NCBI GenBank assembly: GCA_021783595.1
Contig: JAJXTS010000012.1
Location: 1-32,495 of the forward strand
Length of the DNA stretch: 32,495 nucleotides
Direction: 5' to 3'
Source: Chloroflexota bacterium
GTDB lineage: Bacteria; Chloroflexota; Limnocylindria; Limnocylindrales; CSP1-4
Part shown: positions 27,009-32,495 of the stretch, piece by piece
How the letters are laid out: every line of letters starts with the position of its first letter
How positions within the stretch are numbered: the first letter of the stretch is position 1
Program-made: the position numbers and the translations under genes
The notes under the pieces: generated by a model
Told to the model about the DNA's origin: nothing
Seen by the model: the letters and a program-made list of their open reading frames with translations, nothing else
Databases searched by the model: none

Positions 27009-28277
27009 ATGACGGACACCCGGCCGCCCGAGCCCCGGGCGCCCATCGAGCAGCGCCTGCGCGACGCGGGGCTGCCGCCCCTCGCCCGCCACGCGTGGCT
27101 CGAGATCGACCTGGACGCACTCCGCGGCAACCTGGCAGCTCTGCGTTCGGCCGTCGGCCCGGGGGTTCGGGTCGAGCCCGTCGTCAAGGCGGACGCCTAC
27201 GGCCACGGGGCGGTGCCGGTGGCGACGGCGCTCCAGGCGGCCGGTGCCGACGGCCTGTCGGTGGCAACGATGGACGAGGCCGTGGAGCTGCGCGACGGGG
27301 GAGTGACGCTGCCGCTGCTGGTGATCTACCCGGTGCCAGTCGCGTGGCTGGGCGAGGCGGCCCGGCGGGGGATCGCGGTGGCCCTCGGTGCCGGAGCGGG
27401 CGCGGCCGAGGCCCTGGCCGCCGCCCGCGCGTCCGCGGCAGGCGACGTGCCGCCGCTCGAGGTCCACCTCGAGGTGGACACGGGCCTCGGGCGGGGCGGC
27501 GTGCTGCCGACGGACGCAGCCGAGGCGATCGACGCCGTGCTCGCCACGCCGGGCGTGCGCCTCGGTGGCGTGTGGACCCACCTCGCGGCGGCTGACGACA
27601 CGGCGCTCACGGTCGCGCAGGGTCGCCGGTTCACGGCCGCGCTGGCACCGCGCGCGGGCGCGGTGATCTGGGGCGGCACGCCGCAACTCGGCGTGCGCCG
27701 GCACCTCAACGGCAGCGGCGGTGTCCTGAGCGACGCGGTGCCGCGCTGGGACGCCGTGCGAGCCGGCCTCTCGGTCTACGGCCTCGTCCCCGACGGGCTG
27801 GTCCCTCCCGCCTCGACCGCCGTGGCGGCCGGGGCGCTTCGGCCGGCGATGGCCGCCTACGCCCGGCCCGTGCGCGTCCTCGAGCTGCCGGCGGGCCACG
27901 GCGTGTCCTACGGGCCCTCGTTCGTGACCGCCCGGCGGACGCGGGTCGCCACCCTGCCGTTGGGCTACGCCGACGGCTGGCGCCGGTTCCTCTCGGACCG
28001 GGCGGTCGCGCTCGTGCGCGGCGTCCGGGTCCCGCTGGTCGGCCGCGTGGCGATGGACGCCGTCATGGCCGACGTGACCGACGTGCCCGGCGAGCCGGTG
28101 ACCGAGCGCGACGAATTCGTGCTCCTGGGGGCCCAGGGCGGGGGGCGGATCACCGCTCACGAGCTCGCCGCGACAGGCGGGACGATCAGCTACGAGGTCC
28201 TGACCGGAATGTCTCGCCGGTTGGCACGGGTGTACCATGCCGCCGGTTCGCCCGTCGGGGTCCGAACCCTCGTCTAG
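27009..28277 (+). CDS. alr: Alanine racemase
   Basis: Alr converts L- to D-alanine for peptidoglycan and needs PLP. The product is 422 aa, slightly long because of about 28 N-terminal residues before WLEIDLDALRGNL. The PLP lysine is K60 in VVKADAYGHG and the catalytic tyrosine Y301 in GHGVSYGPSF. Other blocks are HLEVDTGLGRGG (153-164), VRAGLSVYGL (250-259), LPLGYADGWRR (316-326) and LVGRVAMDAV. It follows nnrD by nine bases, a frequent nnr-alr order, and joins glmM and glmS in wall-precursor supply. Confidence 0.95.
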   Translation: MTDTRPPEPRAPIEQRLRDAGLPPLARHAWLEIDLDALRGNLAALRSAVGPGVRVEPVVKADAYGHGAVPVATALQAAGADGLSVATMDEAVELRDGGVTLPLLVIYPVPVAWLGEAARRGIAVALGAGAGAAEALAAARASAAGDVPPLEVHLEVDTGLGRGGVLPTDAAEAIDAVLATPGVRLGGVWTHLAAADDTALTVAQGRRFTAALAPRAGAVIWGGTPQLGVRRHLNGSGGVLSDAVPRWDAVRAGLSVYGLVPDGLVPPASTAVAAGALRPAMAAYARPVRVLELPAGHGVSYGPSFVTARRTRVATLPLGYADGWRRFLSDRAVALVRGVRVPLVGRVAMDAVMADVTDVPGEPVTERDEFVLLGAQGGGRITAHELAATGGTISYEVLTGMSRRLARVYHAAGSPVGVRTLV

Positions 28278-28287
28278 GGGAGGTCGA

Positions 28288-28842
28288 GTGGCCAGGATCG
28301 AGCTGTGGAACGGGGACATCTGCGACCTGGAGGTCGACGCGATCGTGAGCCCCGCCGCCACCTCTCTCTGGATGAGCGCGGGCCTCGCCGGCGAGATCAA
28401 GCGAACGGGTGGAGACGCGATCGAGTTCGCCGCCGTCCGTCAGGGCCCCGCCAGGCTCGGTGACGCCATCGTCACCCCGGCCGGACGGCTCGCCGCGCAC
28501 GTGGTGATCCATGCCGTGTCCCTCGAGCGGGACCGGCGCACCAGCGCGGCCGCCATCGACGCCGCCACCCGCAGCGCCCTGCGCCGCGCGTCCGAGCTGA
28601 GCCTCGCGAGCATCGCGTTCCCCGCGCTCGGGACCGGGATCGGCGGGTTCCCGCTCGATGACGCCGCGCGAATCGTCGTGGGGGCCGTGCGAGACGAGCT
28701 GGCCTCCGCCCCGTCCCTCGAGCGCGTCGTGTTCGCGCTCCGCGGCGCGGCCGCCTACGCGGCGTTCGAGCGGGCCCTGACCGAAACCCGGCCCACCCCG
28801 CCGCCCCCGCTCGGGATCCGTCAGGACGGAGCGCGGGCATGA
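28288..28842 (+). CDS. Divergent macrodomain protein
   Basis: A 184-aa stand-alone macrodomain, a fold that binds ADP-ribose or related nucleotides. GTG 28288 has GGGGAGGT upstream. Domain blocks are WNGDICDLEVDAIVSPAA (7-24), GGDAIEFAA (41-49), GDAIVTPAG, VIHAVS and GTGIGGF (115-121). The usual NAAN/NPAN is SPAA at 21-24 and the GGG loop is WMSAGLAG, so the asparagine needed by hydrolases such as MacroD is missing. It overlaps the next gene (ATGA). Binding without hydrolysis is possible; function unknown. Confidence 0.85.
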   Translation: MARIELWNGDICDLEVDAIVSPAATSLWMSAGLAGEIKRTGGDAIEFAAVRQGPARLGDAIVTPAGRLAAHVVIHAVSLERDRRTSAAAIDAATRSALRRASELSLASIAFPALGTGIGGFPLDDAARIVVGAVRDELASAPSLERVVFALRGAAAYAAFERALTETRPTPPPPLGIRQDGARA

Positions 28843-29129
28843 GCTTCAGCCCCGAGCCCGTGGACGAGCGTCGCGAGGCGCTGGTGGAGGCCGTCGCGCG
28901 GGAGATCCGCCTTCGGGGCCTCACCGGGCCCGCGGTGCACTTCCTCGAGGCGAGCCGCCCGTACCGGCCCCTCGGCGCCCCCGCCATGCTGTTCTTCGAC
29001 CCGCGGGTGCGGGAGCTGTTCGGCGGCGAGACCCCGTCAGCCACGGAACTCCTCCGCGACGACGTCGGGATCGAGGCGCTCATCGATCGGCTCGAGGACC
29101 TGGACGAGCCTGACGACTGGGACGCCTAG
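28839..29129 (+). CDS. Conserved-looking small protein of unknown function
   Basis: A 96-aa protein that I do not recognise. It is charged at both ends (an acidic C-terminus EDLDEPDDWDA) with a more hydrophobic centre around residues 37-60 (SRPYRPLGAPAMLFFDPRVR). There is no cysteine pair, signal peptide or clear DNA-binding motif. ATG 28839 overlaps the macrodomain gene stop by four bases, so the two are translationally coupled and probably work together. A long hairpin follows directly, which makes this the last gene of the operon. Confidence 0.75.
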   Translation: MSFSPEPVDERREALVEAVAREIRLRGLTGPAVHFLEASRPYRPLGAPAMLFFDPRVRELFGGETPSATELLRDDVGIEALIDRLEDLDEPDDWDA

Positions 29130-29130
29130 C

Positions 29131-29164
29131 TCGGGGGCGAGCCGGGGCCCCGGCTGGCCCCCGG
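29131..29164 (+). terminator. Long GC hairpin ending the cdaA-to-macrodomain operon
   Basis: CGGGGGC (29132-29138) pairs with GCCCCCG (29157-29163) and, inside a single G-G mismatch, AGCCGG (29140-29145) pairs with CCGGCT (29150-29155) around GGCC. A T-G wobble extends the base (29131/29164). It starts directly after the stop of the 96-aa gene and before the next promoter. There is no T-run, as often in very GC-rich genomes. Confidence 0.6.
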
Positions 29165-29223
29165 ACTCGGTCGCGCCTCGGCACCCTCCCTGGCCGGGCG
29201 CGGTGCGTCCCCGCCGTCGCTGC

Positions 29224-29229
29224 TAGGAT
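29224..29229 (+). promoter_or_regulatory. -10 box of the MutL-like gene, leaderless type
   Basis: TAGGAT ends seven bases before GTG 29237, so the transcript should begin at or very near the start codon. The intervening CGGGCAG has no good Shine-Dalgarno. No -35 hexamer is evident at 17 bases. The site follows the hairpin at 29131-29164 in a 107-base gap. Confidence 0.5.
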
Positions 29230-29236
29230 CGGGCAG

Positions 29237-30844
29237 GTGAGCACCCCGTCACGCGTTCTCGCCACCGTGGACAGCGGCACGGCCACCGCGGCCGTCTCCC
29301 TGATCGGCAGGGCCGGCGGGCGGCATCGGCTGCTCGGTTCCACCGCCGGGCCGGTCGGCACGCCCGTCGAGGCGCTGCTCGAGCGCGTCCGCCGCCGCGT
29401 CGCCGGAGCGGACCCGGACCTGGCCCAGGCGCTCGGCATCGGACTCCCCGGGTCCGCCGCCGACGTCCCCCGGCTCGCCTCCCGGACGGCCCCGCCGCCG
29501 CAGCTTGCCGCCATCGCGGTCACCGAGCGCGCGCTGCGGCCGCTCGCGGCTGTCGCGGAGACGGCGGGCTGGCAGGTGCGGGCCCTGGTGGTCCAGGGGG
29601 CAGACATCCTGAAGCTGGCGACCTCGCTTGCCGACGGCCGCGTGGACGCGATCCTCGCGGGTGCCTCCGAGCCGCCCGCGGCCGACGAGCGGCACCTGGT
29701 CGCCGAGCTGGGGAACCTGGTCGCGGCCGCCACCGAGCGCCGCCCCGACCTCGTCACCGTGCTGGCGGGGGGCCTCGCCACGCCCGGCGGCCGTACCGAG
29801 TCGCTGTTCCGCGAGGGCCGCCCGGGCGCGACGGTCCTCGCCCCGTCGCCGACCGACGCCGACGGCGAGCCGCTGCGCGCCATCCTCGACGGGCTGCGGG
29901 GCGGTGGCGACGACGGCCGACGCGCTCTCGCGGTGGCCGCCGGCTCGCTCGCGACCGTGCTTCGCCGCCGTATCGAGGTCGTCGAGATCGGGCTCGCGGG
30001 CGGCTCGCGGACCCTGGCGTCGTGGCGTCCGGGCGACCGGGCGTCGGTCAGGACGGGCTCCGTGGCGCGGGCAGCGCTGCTCCCCCGATCGTTCACCGAC
30101 GAGATCCTCGACGAGATCATCAGGTGGCTGCCGATCCCGCTCGATCGCCTGCGCACGCGCGATCGCCTGCGCGAGATGGCCGCCTGCCCGTGGGGCGACG
30201 CCGCCGGCGACGGCGCCGTCCTCCGCCTGGCGGCAGCCCGGGCGGCGGCCGCGCGCCTGCTGGCGCGCACGCCTGCGATGGACGGCCTGCCCGCGGCCGA
30301 TATCGTCATCGCCTCCGGCGGCGCCTGGCAGGCGGCCCCCGCCCCCGCCACCGCCCTCGCCCTCGCGGACGTCGTCCGGCGCCCCGGCGCGCGGGCCCTG
30401 GGCCTGGACCACGCGCGCGCGCTGGCGCCGCTCGGCACGCTCGAGGACGAGGACGCTCGCCTGCGGCTCATGGCCGACCTTTTCGACGATCTGCTGGTGC
30501 CGCTCGGCACGGTGGTGCAGGTCGCCGGGCTGCGCCCGCCGCGGAGCGTGGGCACGCTGGTCGTCCGCGGGTCGGGCGACCCGATGGAGGTTGAGCTCCA
30601 GCCGGGCGGCATCGACCTCATCGACGTGCCCCCCGGCGAGCGGGCGACCGCGGAGTTCCGCTTCCGCGACCCGGTGGACGTCGGCACGCGGACCAAGCGC
30701 GTGGACCTCGGCGTGACCGGTGGCCTCGGGGGCCTGATCGTGGACCTGCGCGACATCCCCATGCGCCTCCCGGATCGGCTCGAGCCGCGGCGGGAGCTCC
30801 TCGCGGGATGGCAGGCGCCCACGTGGCCGGGGCTCGGCCAGTGA
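29237..30844 (+). CDS. MutL-like (glutamate mutase L family) ASKHA ATPase
   Basis: A 535-aa protein that looks like the MutL family named after the accessory ATPase of glutamate mutase. An actin/Hsp70-like phosphate motif opens it (VDSGTATAAV, residues 11-20). Repeated folds follow: ILAGASEPP and VLAGGLATPGG (139-185), VEIGLAGGSRT (249-259), the adenosine-side IVIASGGAWQAAP (356-368), LVPLGTVVQVAGL (420-432) and a closing GGLGGLIVDLRDIPMRLP (495-512). No mutase subunit genes lie nearby. GTG is the start; the stop overlaps the next gene. I infer an ATPase role, but the client is unknown. Confidence 0.75.
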   Translation: MSTPSRVLATVDSGTATAAVSLIGRAGGRHRLLGSTAGPVGTPVEALLERVRRRVAGADPDLAQALGIGLPGSAADVPRLASRTAPPPQLAAIAVTERALRPLAAVAETAGWQVRALVVQGADILKLATSLADGRVDAILAGASEPPAADERHLVAELGNLVAAATERRPDLVTVLAGGLATPGGRTESLFREGRPGATVLAPSPTDADGEPLRAILDGLRGGGDDGRRALAVAAGSLATVLRRRIEVVEIGLAGGSRTLASWRPGDRASVRTGSVARAALLPRSFTDEILDEIIRWLPIPLDRLRTRDRLREMAACPWGDAAGDGAVLRLAAARAAAARLLARTPAMDGLPAADIVIASGGAWQAAPAPATALALADVVRRPGARALGLDHARALAPLGTLEDEDARLRLMADLFDDLLVPLGTVVQVAGLRPPRSVGTLVVRGSGDPMEVELQPGGIDLIDVPPGERATAEFRFRDPVDVGTRTKRVDLGVTGGLGGLIVDLRDIPMRLPDRLEPRRELLAGWQAPTWPGLGQ

Positions 30845-31869
30845 CCGGCGAGCCCGCGACCGACTGGCGCGACGAGATTCCCCGGAGGGCGCTCGTGGAG
30901 GCCGGTTTGGAGACGACCGTGCCGCTGCCGCCTGGCGACCGGCCGCTGGTGGGCCCGGGGACGGCCGTCATGCCGGGCGACCTGCTGCTCGAGCACGTGC
31001 GCGATCCGAGGGTGGACGAGGTGGATGTGCGGCTGCCGGAGGGCGAGCGCCCTCTGGCGGGCGGCCGCTGGGCCCCGGTGCCCGGCCGTCGCCGCCACGC
31101 CGACCGAACAGCCGACGGGGAGCTGCTGGTCCCCGTGCCCGGCAAGGCCACGCGCTGGCGGCTGGTCACCGGCGACCACCGCGCACCGACCACGTCCGCC
31201 GTGTCGGGGATCGTCACCGAGGTCCGTCCCGGCGCCATGATCCGCCTCCGGGTCGCCGGCCTGGCGCTCCGCGGAACGCTCGCGGCCGGCGCGACCTCGC
31301 GCGGTCGGCTCGAGTTGGCGACGGACCCGTTCGGCGAGCTCCGTCCCGGAGGCATCGACGTGGGGCGGACCGGCAGCATCCTGGTGGTCGGCTCGCGGAT
31401 CGACGCCGAGGCGCTCACCCGGGCGCGCGCCATGGGCGTTCGGGGAATCATCGTGGCGGCGATCGCCGGCAAGGACCTGCGCGATTTCCAGGCCTCCGAG
31501 CGTCGGCAGCGGGCCGCCCTCCACATGCCCGAGCCGTTCGGCGTGCTCGCCCTCGACGGCGCGCTGCGGCGCCCGATCGCGACCCCGGTGGCGGCGCTGC
31601 TCGAGCGGCTCGCCGGCCACGAGGTCGCGCTCCTCGTGAACCCCCCGGCGCTCGTGTTCGACGGCTCGGCCATCGATCTGCCCGAGGTGGGGCCCGACTG
31701 GGTCCGCGTGCGGTCGGGTCCCAACTTGGGCGCCGAGGGGCGGGTGCTCGAGCCGGCCGGCCTGTGGCGGTTCGCTGGCGGCGTCCACCTCGAGGCCGCC
31801 CGCGTGCAGCTCGACGGCGAGCCGAGCCCGGTCGTCCTGCCTCTGTGCGATCTCGAGCGCTTCGGCTGA
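30841..31869 (+). CDS. Barrel-sandwich/KOW-like protein coupled to the MutL-like gene
   Basis: A 342-aa protein without a name I can support. GTG 30841 overlaps the MutL-like stop (GTGA); an in-frame ATG at 30808 would give 353 aa but has a weaker ribosome site. Residues 38-50 and 119-150 look like barrel-sandwich halves (GPGTAVMPGDLLL; SAVSGIVTEVRPGAMIRLRV), as in RnfC-like or lipoyl-like folds but without the lipoyl lysine motif. Residues 178-215 form an alpha/beta unit (GSILVVGSRIDAEALTRARAMG). A KOW-like end starts at 287 (WVRVRSGPNLGAEGRVLEP). It probably forms a functional pair with the ATPase. Confidence 0.75.
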   Translation: MTGEPATDWRDEIPRRALVEAGLETTVPLPPGDRPLVGPGTAVMPGDLLLEHVRDPRVDEVDVRLPEGERPLAGGRWAPVPGRRRHADRTADGELLVPVPGKATRWRLVTGDHRAPTTSAVSGIVTEVRPGAMIRLRVAGLALRGTLAAGATSRGRLELATDPFGELRPGGIDVGRTGSILVVGSRIDAEALTRARAMGVRGIIVAAIAGKDLRDFQASERRQRAALHMPEPFGVLALDGALRRPIATPVAALLERLAGHEVALLVNPPALVFDGSAIDLPEVGPDWVRVRSGPNLGAEGRVLEPAGLWRFAGGVHLEAARVQLDGEPSPVVLPLCDLERFG

Positions 31870-31912
31870 CGCGCCGGGCGCCCGTCCCGCCGCACCCGTC
31901 GCCCGGTTCGGC

Positions 31913-31918
31913 TACCCT
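31913..31918 (+). promoter_or_regulatory. -10 box of tsaE, leaderless type
   Basis: TACCCT ends five bases before GTG 31924 and eight before ATG 31927, in a 54-base gap. The transcript should begin at or next to the start codon. A 7-bp inverted repeat upstream (CCGGGCG 31874-31880, CGCCCGG 31900-31906) may close the preceding transcript. Confidence 0.45.
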
Positions 31919-31923
31919 CCGGC

Positions 31924-32400
31924 GTGATGCCCCACCCTGCCCCCCGCGAGCGCGTCGTCGAAACGCACGACCCCGCGGCAACGCGTGATCTCGCCGCGCG
32001 GCTCGCCCGCGCGGCCCGCCCGGGCGACCTGCTGTGCCTGGTGGGCGACCTCGGCGCGGGCAAGACCCAGTTCGCCAAGGGGTTCGCCGCCGGCCTGGGC
32101 GTCGATGGCGTCGTGAGTTCGCCCACGTTCGTGCTGATGGCCGAGTACGCGGGCCGGATCCCGATGTTCCACCTGGACCTCTACCGCCTGGCGGACGCCG
32201 CCGACGCGCTCGCCGGCGGGCTCCTCGACGAGCGTCAGCTCGAGGGCGTGGTCCTGGTGGAGTGGGCCGAGCGGCTGGGCGACGCGCTGCCTGCGGGGCG
32301 GCTCGACGTGCGCATCGACGGGACCGGCGACGAGGACCGGACGATCACGCTGCGGGCCGGGTCGGACGCGTACACGCGGTACCTGGCGGCGGCGGCATGA
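31924..32400 (+). CDS. tsaE: tRNA t6A synthesis ATPase TsaE
   Basis: TsaE is the small ATPase that, with TsaB and TsaD, makes N6-threonylcarbamoyl-adenosine in ANN-decoding tRNAs. The product is 158 aa. The P-loop GDLGAGKTQFAKGFA lies at about residues 42-56, SPTFVLMAEY near residue 65 and MFHLDLYRL near residue 81; WAER near residue 113 is the next family block. The start may be GTG 31924 or ATG 31927, one codon later; a nearby -10 box suggests a leaderless transcript. The stop overlaps the tsaB start (ATGA), a common pairing. Confidence 0.93.
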   Translation: MMPHPAPRERVVETHDPAATRDLAARLARAARPGDLLCLVGDLGAGKTQFAKGFAAGLGVDGVVSSPTFVLMAEYAGRIPMFHLDLYRLADAADALAGGLLDERQLEGVVLVEWAERLGDALPAGRLDVRIDGTGDEDRTITLRAGSDAYTRYLAAAA

Positions 32401-32495
32401 CCGAGGGCGGGCCGATCCTGCTCATCGACACGGCCACCACACGTGCCGTGGTGGCGCTGGGCACGGCCGGGGGCACGCTGCTGGAGCAGCGCCGA
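32397..32495 (+). CDS. tsaB: tRNA t6A synthesis protein TsaB, N-terminal end (partial)
   Basis: The first 33 codons of an open frame that runs off the window end. The start ATG 32397 overlaps the tsaE stop. PILLIDTATTRAVVALG matches the N-terminal phosphate-motif region of TsaB, an ASKHA-fold non-catalytic partner of TsaD. The order tsaE-tsaB is frequent in bacteria, which supports the call. Too little is visible to exclude another ASKHA protein. Confidence 0.8.
   Translation, partial: MTEGGPILLIDTATTRAVVALGTAGGTLLEQRR

Noticed and set aside
25719-28400. An 893-aa open frame on the - strand opposite nnrD and alr
   Set aside because: Shadow of two recognised enzymes; no domain visible.
29080-31788. 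A 902-aa open frame on the - strand opposite the MutL-like pair
   Set aside because: Low-complexity Arg/Ser/Pro composition and complete overlap with a better-supported + strand pair that shows stop-start coupling.

Overview
The window is one very GC-rich, almost gap-free stretch of bacterial chromosome in which every supported gene lies on the + strand. Gene order is the classic tuf - S10 - spc - alpha ribosomal superoperon, extended by truA-rplM-rpsI. It is followed by argF, a TPR protein, a c-di-AMP/glucosamine/cell-wall block, and a small block of poorly known genes ending in tsaE-tsaB. High GC, many GTG starts (one TTG), zinc-ribbon forms of S4, S14, L24 and L36, a cdaA-cdaR-glmM cluster and a MutL-like ATPase gene pair suggest a high-GC Chloroflexota lineage, probably an uncultured soil or freshwater clade. 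That placement is inference from gene content; no 16S rRNA is present.

Region 1 (1-17018) holds the 3' end of tuf, then rpsJ rplC rplD rplW rplB rpsS rplV rpsC rplP rpmC rpsQ rplN rplX rplE rpsZ rpsH rplF rplR rpsE rpmD rplO secY adk map, then infA rpmJ rpsM rpsK rpsD rpoA rplQ truA rplM rpsI. Most genes overlap or are separated by a few bases. The one clear internal gap (12143-12240, before infA) carries a good sigma70-type promoter and a perfect 10-bp hairpin at the predicted 5' end of the transcript. Two strong hairpins after rpsI, one capped by a UUCG loop, probably end the superoperon.

Region 2 (17019-17708) is about 690 bases with no credible gene. It has the terminator hairpins, a pair of identical dyads (GCGAGTC-N6-GACTCGG), other hairpins and the argF promoter.

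Region 3 (17709-29129) has argF, a TPR protein, then cdaA-cdaR-glmM-glmS-acpS-nnrD-alr. This run joins c-di-AMP synthesis to UDP-GlcNAc and D-alanine supply, acyl-carrier activation and NAD(P)H repair. A divergent macrodomain gene and a 96-aa orphan follow, closed by a long GC hairpin.

Region 4 (29130-32495) has a MutL-like ASKHA ATPase gene translationally coupled to a barrel-sandwich/KOW-like protein of unknown role, with no glutamate mutase nearby. Then come tsaE and the start of tsaB, for the t6A tRNA modification. Four transcription units (argF, cdaA, the MutL-like gene, tsaE) have a TANNNT box 5-9 bases before the start codon, the signature of leaderless mRNAs.
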